Assembly: GCF_026151205.1 (NCBI RefSeq)
Contig: NC_087076.1
Span: forward strand, 11,818,902-11,882,901
Length of the DNA: 64,000 nt
Reading direction: 5' to 3'
Source: Bolinopsis microptera
Lineage: Eukaryota > Ctenophora > Tentaculata > Lobata > Bolinopsidae
The translations under genes and the position numbers were made by a program. The notes beneath the pieces were generated by a model that was not told where the DNA came from, made no database searches, and worked only from the letters and a program-made list of their open reading frames with translations. Below, piece by piece: positions 22,650 to 33,911 of the stretch. The stretch's first letter is position 1. Every line of letters begins with the position of its first letter.

Positions 22650-25600
22650 CTATTGGAAGTACTGCAGAGCTATCTTGGCTCTGTCTGCTACCTCTGGTCG
22701 GGCTCCCAGCAGTGACTGCAGCTCCTTGAAGTGGCCCATTTCCTTGAGCTTGTTCTGCCGGTCCAGACATCCACTGTCTTCGCTCTTTACTAGATGTGTG
22801 ATACACGTAGTTGCTGCTATCTAGATTAACATTCGGTCAGCAAATGAAATATTGTTAGAATCAGACCGTGGAGAACAATGTTAAAACAATAAAAATAATT
22901 AGATGTAAAATATTTTAATTAACATAATAATATAGCTATCAGCGTGACAAAGTAAACGATGTTATCGTCCAACTTAAAGTTTCATGTGGATGTGTGAACA
23001 ACAATCTTCAGTTGAGCAATCTTAGTTGAGCACTTTGCTGAAAGGAGAAATAAACACGCTTGTAATAACATTATATCTATATAGTTCACAGACCTGTAAC
23101 TGGCTGTTGAGATGAGAAAGGAACCTCAAGAGACAGAGCATAAGATCGTCTCTCTCTGTCAGGAGATCCTTGGCAATGTGCCCGGTGGCGATGTTGATGA
23201 ATACACACAGAACTTGTTCCTGCTCCTCATCACTCCACTTGTCACTGTTAGTCAGGATTGGGACAAGTGTCTTCAGAACTTCTCTCCCGTGCGATGTCAT
23301 TATCCTGTGGGGTAGTGTCACGTGTAAAAGTGAGGTAGTGTCACGTGTTATAGTGGGGTAGTGTCACGTGTTATAGAGGTAGTGTCAGCTGTGTCACGTG
23401 TTATAGTGAGGTAGTGTCACGTGTTATAGTGAGGTAGTGTCACGTGTTATAGTGAGGTAGTGTCACGTGTTATAGTGGGGTAGTGTCACGTGTTATAGTG
23501 AGGTAGTGTCACGTGTTATAGTGGGGTAGTGTCACGTGTTATAGTGGGGTAGTGTCACGTGTTATAGTGAGGTAGTGTCACGTGTTATAGTGAGGTAGTG
23601 TCACGTGTTATAGTGGGGTAGTGTCACGTGTTATAGTGGGGTAGTGTCACGCGTTATAGTGGGGTATTATCACGTGTTATAGTGAGGTAGTGTCACATGT
23701 TATAGTGACTAGTGAGGTAGTGTCACGTGTTATAGTGGGGTAGTGTCACGCGTTATAGTGGGCTAGTGTCACTGTTATAGTGGGGTAGTGTCACGTGTTA
23801 TAGTGAGGTAGTGTCACGTGTTATAGTGAGGTAGTGTCACGTGTTATAGTGAGGTAGTGTCACGTGTTATAGTGAGGTAGTGTCACGTGTTATAGTGAGG
23901 TAGTGTCACGTGTTATAGTGAGGTAGTGTCACGTGTTATAGTGAGGTAGTGTCACGTGTTATAGTGGGGTATTATCACGTGTTATAGTGGGTTAGTGTCA
24001 CGTGTTATAGTGAGGTAGTGTCACGTGTTATAGTGAGGTAGTGTCACGTGTTATAGTGAGGTAGTGTCACGTGTTATAGTGAGGTAGTGTCACGTGTTAT
24101 AGTGAGGTAGTGTCACGTGTTATAGTGAGGTAGTGTCACGTGTTATAGTGGGGTATTATCACGTGTTATAGTGGGTTAGTGTCACGTGTTATAGTGAGGT
24201 AGTGTCACGTGTTATAGTGGGGTAGTGTCAAATGTTATAGTGAGGTAGTGTCACGTGTTATAGTGAGGTAGTGTCACGTGTTATAGTGAGGTAGTGTCAC
24301 GTGGTATAGTGTAGAAGTCGCTTCATAAGTTCGCATGATCAACATATAGGGTTCGATCACCAGATAAAGTTAAAAAATAAAGTGTAGCAAATAGAAGTAG
24401 AGAAGTAAATTACCTGTCAACTTCATCTGGGTCACAGAGTATATTTCGGAGTAAACCAAGTGCCTTTATCTTTAATTTCGGACAGTCGTCCTCAACTGTC
24501 TCCAGTATTTGGAGAACCCCAAACTAAAGTGGAGGGAATAGTTCAGTGGAATTCCTGGAATCAGTTTTTGGGTATTGAGAATGCGAATGTTATGCTCAGT
24601 GAAACATTATTTGTCTGTAATTTGACTGACGTGCGAGAGGATTTTAGATCGGAGATCAGAGTTAGCTTTGTAAGTGATGTTCATCAGAGCCCACACCCCG
24701 TTCAGTTTAACTTCATCGTCGGAGTTAAGGACCAGCTTTGAGAGCAGCTCCACTGTTCCTTCTTGTTCCAACAGGATCTCCTAAGGAGTTAAGTATTATG
24801 TTGACATATCATAACATTGGAGGAACCAGGAGGAAAATGAGTAGAGGGAAAATGAGTAGAGGGACAGAACAAATTTGCAAATTGTCATACTCTGAAAATT
24901 TAGGGCTAATAGTAATATGTATAACAGGTTCTATTTAGTCTTACCTTGCTGGGTGAGAAATCAAGTAGGAGGTTACAGAGGGTTCTAGAGGAAGTCCTGA
25001 CGAGCTCATCATCGTCAGTCTTAATGAGTTTGAGGAGTGGTTGCCACACTTCTGCGTCCAGTAGGTTGGTCCTCAGCTGTTTTACAGATCGTGACAAGGA
25101 GTGAAGACAGGACAGCGCTGCTACTTGTACCTGAACCATTATATTTATCAGTTAAAGTTGTTAAACTAATATCGTTATTTAAACAATCATAACTATATAA
25201 GAGCTTAAGAGGTATATATGGTAAAGGGAATCATGGAACAAAAATGTTTTCGGAGCTCGCTTATGCACATTACTAAAATTATAAACAGTTCACATGATCC
25301 TACCTCCAGACTGTCGTCTTGTAAACCAAACTTCAGATGGGATATAATATTCTCCCCCTCAATGATGCTCTTTCTGATGTCCTCCTGCGTCTCACCCAAC
25401 GCTGCAAACGCTTTAAAAGCAGCAGCTCTCAGTCGAGGAGAAAACTCAGGATCCTTGCTGGCGATGAAGAACCTGCTGAGTCCCCTCATCAGATGTTGTG
25501 AGTAGGAAGCCCACAGCTGTAACTCAGAATTCTGTTCGATCAGTTCATGAAGGAGATTAGCTCCGATGTGCTTGATGGCGATATCCTCTGAAAGACAGAG

Positions 25601-28600
25601 GTACACTATAGTGTCCAGAATCTGAGTTTTAGATCTCTCCTCGTTGATAGCTCCCAATCTGAAGAGGTTGGTAAGACACTTGGCCGCGTTATACTGCACC
25701 AGAATATACTTATCTCTTCTCATAAGCTTGAACAGTCTCTTCACCAGTTTCTCATTACCTGCTACCTCCTGTGCCACAAAGTGATTGTCATAAGACAGCT
25801 CTGATAGACAAAACAAGCCAGCCAGGTTAGACTGAGTGGACTCTGTTAAGAGGAGAGAGTTGATGTTGTTGAGGATGGGGGTTGTAAAGAGGATGGCTTG
25901 TTGCTCCCTAGACTTACACACACTCCCAATAATCATAGCACAACACTGGCCCGCTACCTCTGACGTCATCATCAGATCTATCAGCCTGGGAATGAAGTTA
26001 TCTATCTCCCAGAGGTTCTGACATTCTAAGTTGGGGTACTGGTAGATGGTCCTGATGGTTCGGAGACAGGCCTCCACCAACTTCTGTTCCTCCAGGAAGA
26101 TACCATCAATTAGAGTTTCCACCAGACCGGATGAGATGAGGTGCTCAACGTATTGTCTCCCACCATGAGCTAGAGAGTTACAAATGTAGGCTGCTTCCAC
26201 TGAGATTGGTGTAGAGTGCAGCTTTATCACACCTGAGATGACAAGTTTCAAATAATTAAACACTTCTGTTTCTTACGATAGTTCTAAAAATTGAAAATTC
26301 CCCTAAATGCATGTGAATGCTATTTGAATCTTAAACTTCCAAGACTTTCTGCTATTGCCATGGTTACAGGATCAGGATAATTATATGTACAGTAACGAAG
26401 TGCAGAACTTTAACTCCTCTACAGTCTACACGTCTAATAGATAACACAGCTATATATTGAACTACTTCTAACCAATATTCAGATTGTTAGAGCTCGCAAA
26501 CAAGTCCATCTGCACTGTATGCTAAACATGCCAGTTAACACGACCTAACCTTTAGTGGCCTGTGTTAGAGACCACGCTTTGTCTAACGGCCAGAATACAG
26601 GGACTATTTGAGGACACCTGGTTTATAATGTGACATGATGCCGCTCTCCTAGTTCCCTTACAAGTCCAATTGACAGCTTCACTGAACGTATGTACCTTCA
26701 CTAAACGGCACATACTCGAATAACGCTTAGATAAGTTCTTAGTTATTACTTGTTATAATATGTGACTGTTAGATAGTAAACTTTCTTCGCACGTGCATTA
26801 TGAGACAGGGTTTGACGTTGGTTCCACTATTTCCTGCACGAGCACAGTTTTAATATCCGGCCAGGTGTTCTGGATAAATACTAGGGAAGGTTCATGGTAA
26901 TCTGTAGCGGAAGTATTGGTGGACGACCTGGCACATTTCCATTACTGTTAGACGTTTCTCGTTGAGAGAATTGCTGGAGCATTTAAGGTAAAGCCTTTAA
27001 AACCTTACCTTACATCGGTTCCAGTTTGACATATCCAGTTTGTCATATCCCTTAAATTCTCACGTCTTTTCAATTTCTGTCCAGTTATTCAGTCTATAAA
27101 AATTTACGATGTGCTGGGATTGCACTATGACACTCCAATTTTTGATCATGGTAGTTTATATTCATCAGTTTCCCGTCATAAGACTATTTTGTAATCAGTT
27201 TCTTATTTCGCTCAATTACCTCCCAGGAATGACGCCGGAGAGGATAATCTCCCACGTGTGGTGTCACGTGTCTCTAATCCTGGGACTGACTGGAAACAGC
27301 TTCGTCCTCTACTCCACAACTCAACACCGAGCCATCAAGCTGGACAAACTCTCCGTCTGGATCATACAGAACTTGGCGGTCTCAGATCTGGCAAACACTA
27401 TCCTTATCTTGTTGCCAGTGATCATATCTCTGTATTGGAACAACACGTGGGTGCTGGGGGACACGTTTTGTGAGATAATGTTCGTCTACAAGTACATGGG
27501 CTGTGTAGCTAACATGGTTCTGATAAACGCTTTAGCTCTAAACAAGATGTTGAGGTGTCTGTTTCCACTGCGTATCTTAAACAGCTCCAGAACACAGCGA
27601 GTTTCAGTTTCAGTGCTGACCGTTGTTGGATCAATGATTATTCCAGTTTGGTCCTACTACGGAGCTTGTATTGAGAGGTATCTGGTAGTTGAATTCTCGA
27701 CCTCCCAATGTATGTGCTGGTCAATCTTCTCTTCGAAATCTAGAGGCTGGCACCACAGTGTAGGCTACTTCTTATCAGGGTTCCTCAACGCTCTACCATG
27801 TCTTTCACTCTGCGTTGTAAACACATTTCTAGTCGGCTACGCTCTCAAGAAAACAAACACTACAGTCAACAAGATGAACATAGTGATAGTTGTCATGGTA
27901 ACACTATCCTTCCTCCTCCCCATGCTCCCCTACTTTATCTACTACATGGTGCACGGCAACACGTGGGACAGTCACCCCTCTACTGTACGCTTCGTCACCT
28001 TTGTCATGTTCATGTCCTCCTGGGCCAACCCCCCTATCTACTTTCTCACTAATAAGAGTTTTAAGCTGTTTACCGTTAGTTTGGTGAGAAGGAATCGTGT
28101 TCAGCACCAGTCTGACTCCAAAGTGGCGATAAATGCGAGGAAGAATAACATGGGATACTCAGAAGCAAGGGTGGATACGAGAATTGGAAACGCCTCAGTG
28201 CTCGAATACAATGAAGTTCAATGACAAATATCAAATATCACTAAGAGAGGGACGTAGGACACACTCAGAATAGGTATGATAGACTTTCAGTCCTTGAAAC
28301 CGCATCAGGTGTCCTCTATATTAGAGTCCTCTAAATTAGAGTCTAATAACTAGGCTTTACGATCCTAACTATTCGGTGTGAGAAGCAGTATATAGACTGT
28401 TACAAATCATTGGTCAAATTATAACGCAAAACATAACATTTTATAACGTGGCGTCCAGAACTCATGAGGGTGTGCACATGTGAAGTTGCCCCAGTGTGTG
28501 CGATTATAACTAATTCTGATTAGCATTACACATTTGCAACTTGGCAGGTAACGTTCTAGCCACCAGCAGACTTACACCTGTGTACGTTTTGTTGAACAGC

Positions 28601-31218
28601 CGTCATTAATTTACTAACCTGTGTTTATACTTTCTCATGAAATCTCCCTCGTACATTAATAATGCAATCCAACGATTGATGTGATGAATCTTAGTTATTT
28701 GAAATATTTAGCAGCATTCGCAGATCGAGCTTGTTTAGGAATTTATTAAATAGTTTTTGTTGGATAACTTCTATTCTCAAATTTAACCTTAAATAATTAT
28801 TTTCACTTCAATACAAAATCATCGATCAGTGAAAGCATTAAATACAACAAAGTATACCATATTTTAAATGTCTAAATCTAATTCAACTAACCAATAAGTT
28901 CTGGCAGGATGCCATCATCTAGATACTCCTGTTTCCGGGTCCGACTCCCAATAACCCTGTAAAGGTGTAGTTATCATAGGAGAGACATGGCTTTAAAAAA
29001 AGTTTTTTGCCAGAAAAAAACGACATCTGTCCGAAATTGTGATCTAATTTCAATACGACACATTTACGAGACATGATCTGAGCTGTTACTAGCTAATTTG
29101 TATACGTAACATTTCCAATTCGAGATCTGATCTCTACCATAGTTTATTTTCATTTGATGTCGATAATTTGGACAATAGTTTAAATGTTATATAAATTGGT
29201 TCAGGACACGGTCGATGTAGCAACAAATCTACGTCGAGGGGTAAACTGAAGATTTTTTGCCATTGTGGATTGCGATAACTGATCTCCATAACGCTCCCCT
29301 ATTATACAGGGTGGGCCATAAAACACTACCCATCCTTATCTCTTAAAATTGTTACAGCTCGCTGAGATCTTGATAATTATTTTATTTCAGAATGGAAAAG
29401 CGCCATAACTTACGTTCTGATTAATATTTTTGCTTCAAATTTTTAGAGAATGTCAATCATAATTAGACACAACTTCGTGCCAAGTTTTGTGTGAGTCTGA
29501 GCTTGTCTGACAAAGTTAGCTCCTGAGCGTGCTAGCTTTAATTTCTCACCCAGAAATGCTTACATTGGTTAATAGGAACCACCAAAAAAATCCTGGGTAA
29601 AAAAATTAAAAAACCACCGATTTATTTATGTTTTACCAATTCTATTCATATCTATTCATATCATCGCACATTCCATGTGAGAAGAACGATATAAACAAGC
29701 AGGAAGGATCATCTGTGATAGTCCTTATCAGTTAAAATATAGAGAGAATGGGATGTGCGATGGATCGTGGTGAATAGAATTGATAAAACGTGAATAAATC
29801 GCTGGTTTTTTGATTTTTTTACCCAGGATTTTTTTTGTGGTTTCTTTTAACCAATGTAAAAAGTTCTGGGTGAGAAATTCAAGCTAGCTCGCTCAGGGGC
29901 TAAATTGGTCAAATAAGCTCAGTGAAGCTCGCAATCACACAAAACTTGCCACAAAGGTCTAGCTACTTGTTATTAACATTCTGTGAAATTTAGAAGCAAA
30001 AATATTTATTAGAACATAAGTTCATCCTTATCTCTTAAAATTGTTACAGCTCGCTGAGATCTTGATAATTATTTTATTTCAGAATGGAAAAGCGCCATAA
30101 CTTACGTTCTGATTAATATTTTTGCTTCAAATTTTTAGAGAATGTCAATCATAATTAGACACAACTTCGTGCCAAGTTTTGTGTGAGTCTGAGCTTGTCT
30201 GACAAAGTTAGCTCCTGAGCGTGCTAGCTTTAATTTCTCACCCAGAAATGCTTACATTGGTTAATAGGAACCACCAAAAAAATCCTGGGTAAAAAAATTT
30301 AAAAACCACCGATTTATTTATGTTTTACCAATTCTATTCATATCTATTCATATCATCGCACATTCCATGTGAGAAGAACGATATAAACAAGCAGGAAGGA
30401 TCATCTGTGATAGTCCTTATCAGTTAAAATATAGAGAGAATGGGATGTGCGATGGATCGTGGTGAATAGAATTGATAAAACGTGAATAAATCGCTGGTTT
30501 TTTGATTTTTTTACCCAGGATTTTTTGTGGTTTCTTTTAACCAATGTAAAAAGTTCTGGGTGAGAAATTCAAGCTAGCTCGCTCAGGGGCTAAATTGGTC
30601 AAATATGCTCAGTGAAGCTCGCAATCACACAAAACTTGCCACAAAGGTTTAGCTACTTGTTATTAACATTCTGTGAAATTTAGAAGCAAAAATATTTATT
30701 AGAACATAAGTTATGCCACTTTTTGTTTTTAAAATAATTATCAAGATCTCAGCGATCTGTAAAAATTTTAAGAGATAAAGATGGGTAGTGTTTTATGGCC
30801 CACCCTGTATGTACTGTAGGCTGTGATGTGATCGGCAGCTTGTTAGTTTACGGGTAGCACGATCCTGTCCTCAAATAGACTATCACGTATCGATGGATCA
30901 GATCTCAATGGATCAAATCAGCATTAGGACAGTGGGAGAAACGTCACAAGATTACCCGTGAGCTTGTGAAATACACATGTGATCCGAAATTACAAATGTG
31001 ATCCGAAAGTCCGACAGATGTCGACAGACGACTCCTGTCCGACAAACCGCTAATTCGGCTGTCGGACAGATGTCGCCCAATCGACAAACAGTTGCAAAGG
31101 CTATTTAATTTATTAATTACCTGTTCTTGATGTGTCTCACCGCGCCATACAGCTGGTCTGGGTCCTTCTCCTTCAACAACCGCACCGCACTTGCGTCTGA
31201 TTCACACTTGACTGGCAT
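22650..31218 (-). CDS. ARMC8: ARMC8, armadillo-repeat scaffold of the CTLH/GID ubiquitin ligase (8 exons)
   Basis: Exons (5' to 3' on minus): 31218-31121, 28956-28892, 26232-25304, 25130-24945, 24780-24631, 24523-24414, 23304-23094, 22820-22650. Lengths total 1920 nt and all phases match, giving 639 residues against about 670 in human. Diagnostic matches include KDPDQLYGAVRHIKN in exon 1, VEACLRTI and DIRKSIIEGE in exon 3, LSCLHSLSRSVKQLRT and NLLLDFSPSK in exon 4, GVWALMNI in exon 5, LGLLRNIL in exon 6, HIAKDLL in exon 7 and RAKIALQYF at the C-terminus. ARMC8 (yeast Gid5) is an all-helical armadillo scaffold that links the substrate receptor to the catalytic module. Exons 3-8 lie in the right-hand unit of a tandem duplication. 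Intron 1 contains a mariner-like MITE and intron 2 an antisense 7TM receptor gene. Confidence 0.92.
23305..24316. repeat. 23-bp minisatellite with CACGTG core, array 2
   Basis: Same unit as array 1 but about 43 units long, in the exon 6 to exon 7 intron of the complete ARMC8 gene. The last half shows higher-order repetition: a block ending in the TATTATC variant recurs. This suggests growth by duplication of multi-unit blocks. Confidence 0.92.
27109..28224 (+). CDS. Rhodopsin-class 7TM receptor, nested antisense in ARMC8 intron 2
   Basis: A single open frame of 371 codons. It may really begin at the ATG at 27229 (331 aa). The bases before 27229 look like a pyrimidine tract and CAG acceptor, and a TATAAAA lies only 14 bp before the 27109 ATG. 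Features of class A: LTGNSFVLY in TM1 (Asn1.50), NLAVSDLA in TM2 (Asp2.50), NTWVLGDTFCEI with the TM3 disulfide cysteine, FLLPMLPYF in TM6 and SWANPPIYF (NPxxY) in TM7. The DRY motif at the end of TM3 is NKM, so the usual ionic lock is missing. The C-tail is basic then polar. The ligand cannot be inferred. It lies wholly within 26233-28891 and is transcribed opposite to its host gene. Confidence 0.8.
   Translation: MCWDCTMTLQFLIMVVYIHQFPVIRLFCNQFLISLNYLPGMTPERIISHVWCHVSLILGLTGNSFVLYSTTQHRAIKLDKLSVWIIQNLAVSDLANTILILLPVIISLYWNNTWVLGDTFCEIMFVYKYMGCVANMVLINALALNKMLRCLFPLRILNSSRTQRVSVSVLTVVGSMIIPVWSYYGACIERYLVVEFSTSQCMCWSIFSSKSRGWHHSVGYFLSGFLNALPCLSLCVVNTFLVGYALKKTNTTVNKMNIVIVVMVTLSFLLPMLPYFIYYMVHGNTWDSHPSTVRFVTFVMFMSSWANPPIYFLTNKSFKLFTVSLVRRNRVQHQSDSKVAINARKNNMGYSEARVDTRIGNASVLEYNEVQ
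29307..30807. mobile_element. Tc1/mariner-type MITE with TA target duplication and internal duplication
   Basis: Perfect 28-bp terminal inverted repeats starting CAGGGTGGGCCATAAAACAC, flanked on both sides by TA (29305-29306 and 30808-30809). Inside are two nearly identical direct copies of about 690 bp (roughly 29332-30021 and 30024-30715). Each copy is itself a fold-back. There is no transposase. It sits in ARMC8 intron 1. Confidence 0.82.
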
Positions 31219-32312
31219 TTCATTGCTAAACAGGGTCGTTAAAATTATTTCCTGCTCGCAAAATACCTGAAATTTGGCCAACATTTTTATGATTCATTTC
31301 ACAAATTTCATTAATATTAATATTTCAGTGAATTGAACTCTGTTGAGCAACTGTTAAAATCAGTCGGGTGAGCGCCATCGGCCCACTAAAATCTCGTTAA
31401 AAGTAAATATGTCCAAAACAGGTTTTAGGAACAACGTTCATTTATCAAGGGATAGCTCACATATTACGTATGCCATATTTTGACCATTTTAGACCAACTT
31501 CCTGCATTGTAAACTATACTTGATTAAGTTTTTCCAAACCCCCTCTAAGATGTGTCGGTCAACTAAACTACTATGAACTGTTTTATTTGGTCAATCCTTA
31601 TCATCAATGATCAACCTACTCGTGTGTGCAGTGTTAGATATAATATTATATCTGCAGTCGTGCAATTAATGATTAACTCAATGATTAAGGTAACGTCGGC
31701 AATTAAAGTGCCTCATAGAAGCTCAGTGAGTAGGTAATTCGATCACACCTCTCACACGGAGCTTTATCTTGTAAATGTACTTCGTATCATGTGAAGTAGT
31801 AGAATTAGATGGTTAAAATTAAGCAATATATCGTAAATCATTATATTTTTAAAGCTGTTTTTATCACATAGCTAACTATTATTAGTATAGCTAGTATTGG
31901 CTCATTGGACCACTCTTGCGTCGGGGAATGAAACTATATCTCCTCATAAAGCTGCTTTAACCACAACGTACAGACCCTTTGTTTTGACATGTATACATGA
32001 TACATCATGAAATACTGTCTATTTAACATCCACAACTATTTCACACTATTTTCTACACCAACGTTCAATTGAGTCGTTTATAATATAATAGATACTCGTC
32101 ATTGCTATATTGTAACAAACCTTTTGTAAGTTTAAATTTCTTCTATGTTTTAGCTTTTGTCCTTTTTAGTTGGGCTCTTTAAGGAGCCCAGTTGTGATCT
32201 TAACCTGACATTGAAACTATGTGTGACCTATAATAACCCTCCGAAATTAAGGGGCGGAGGGTATTCATGAACATTTTCTCGAAATCGCCTTTTTTAGTCG
32301 TTTCCATTAGAA
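31219..32312. other. Intergenic region upstream of ARMC8
   Basis: The presumed ARMC8 promoter (minus) and about 1 kb of AT-rich DNA. No further exon, RNA gene or repeat was recognised. Confidence 0.4.
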
Positions 32313-32320
32313 CGGAGTAG

Positions 32321-33501
32321 GGGGGGGGGGGGGGGGGGCAACGCCCTAAAAGACCCTGATTTCTAGGGCCCTTTTTAGATTTTCGATGCGTCTAGGGCCT
32401 TTTAGGGCCCTAGAATTAACTTCAGTTTTATCAAGTCTAATATATATGCCAGATACTTTAATGATATTAACGAAACTAATTTTACTGTAAATATCAAATA
32501 TTGCTATGTATTATATAGCAATATATTGTATGGGGGGGGGGGGGGTGTCACGTCCGTCTATGTCCGCCTATGTCCTGTCCTTTTTGGATTTTATGAGACA
32601 ACGGACGTGTTTTGTGGGACATTGGCGGACTCGGACGGACATTGGCGGACTCGGACGGACATTTGCGGACTCGGACGGACATTGGTGGACACATACGGAC
32701 ATTGGTGGACATTAGCGCGGACATTGGTGGCAGAGCTCGTGTTACAAAGGGGAGGCATGCCTTTTGAGATCGCATAACAAAGGGGAACCCTCGAGTCCTA
32801 AATTGTATATCGAACGGTAGGTGCGGACTTTGAAAACCGAAAATATTTTTGGCTCATAATGATCAGGGTAGCTTAAAACATGAATAGAAATAGTTTCCGA
32901 GCTCGTGTTACAAAGGGGAAGCTTGCTTTCCGAGATCGCATAACAAAGGGGAATCGTCGATTCCAAAATTGTATATCGAAGGGCCGGGTAGGTGCGGCCG
33001 GACTTTGAAACCGAAAAAAAAATGTTTGGCTCATAATGATCAGGGTAGCTTAAAACATGAACTGAAATAGTTCCCAGGAAAAGTTTGAAATTTTTGACTT
33101 GGAAAAAGTCCGTATACATGGTATGTCCGTCTATGTCCACCAAAGTCCGTCTATGTCCGTCTATGTCCGCCTATGTCCTGTCCTTGGATTCTATGAGACA
33201 AGCGGACATAGACGGACGTGACACCCCCCTATATATCACTAGATATGGGGGGGGGGGGGGGGGGGGGCTTTTTGGGGCCCTAGAATTAACTTCAATTTCA
33301 TCAAGTTTGATATATGCTAAGTGCTTTAATGATATTATCTGACTACTTGCACAGTACTTTTATGTTTATTTGAGTGTATTTACATGGAGATTATGGTCCA
33401 TAAACACTATCAAATAGTGGTCAGGGTCAAAAGGCCCCAAAAAGACCCGATTTCTAGGGCCCTTTTCGGATTTTCGATGCGTCTAGGGCCTTTTAGGGCG
33501 T

Positions 33502-33535
<34 letters not shown>
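32321..33535. mobile_element. hAT-like element with poly(G)/poly(C) termini and a nested MITE
   Basis: Flanked by 8-bp direct repeats CGGAGTAG (32313-32320 and 33536-33543). The ends are a G-run followed by CAACGCCCTAAAAG and the inverted counterpart ending in a long C-run, so the homopolymers are part of the terminal repeats. A second inverted-repeat element is nested within (about 32531-33227), with G-run plus TGTCACGTCCGTCTATGTCC ends. It contains repeats of a 17-bp unit (GGACATTGGCGGACTCG) and a roughly 165-bp tandem pair (32735-32890 and 32905-33075). No coding capacity. Confidence 0.75.
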
Positions 33536-33538
<3 letters not shown>

Positions 33539-33543
33539 AGTAG

Positions 33544-33911
33544 TATCTTTCAGCTGCTTTTTGATCCCATTGAAAAATATTGTTGCTAGCCGAATTTATC
33601 GCTGGTTAAAGGTCAGCGAATATGAATAATAAATAATTGTATTACGCGGACGATTTTTAATCGTGTACTGAAATCGATTTTCAGTTTACAATATAAAATT
33701 CCAACACATTGTGTGTATATGAGAGTAGCGACCAACGTGACTAAATCAACTGGACTAAACTAAAGTGACTCAATCTCAATCTGTTGAGGTATTGCGATCA
33801 AGCTTGACAAGTTATTAATTTGCCAAGGTTCACTGCAGACTGTTTTCTAATCCTTCTTATTATCTATTATTACAGCGAAGATAGGCCCGAGAAAAGCTAA
33901 AGTATCATATA
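33544..33911 (+). promoter_or_regulatory. Upstream region of the sulfotransferase gene
   Basis: Sequence between the hAT-like element and the ATG at 33912. A pyrimidine-rich stretch ending TTACAG at about 33875 could be a splice acceptor for an untranslated 5' exon. No TATA box is convincing. Confidence 0.3.

Larger units (their letters stand above)
21349..25836. repeat. Tandem duplication, unit 2
   Basis: Second copy of 17066-21346, longer by 207 bp in the minisatellite. This unit supplies the 3' exons of the complete ARMC8 gene. Its left end carries an orphan copy of STK16 exon 1 and of the intergenic MITE (21520-21681). Confidence 0.95.

Noticed and set aside
19022-24316. CRISPR-like array
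   Set aside because: The 23-bp units are contiguous with no unique spacers, and the DNA is eukaryotic; it is an intronic minisatellite.
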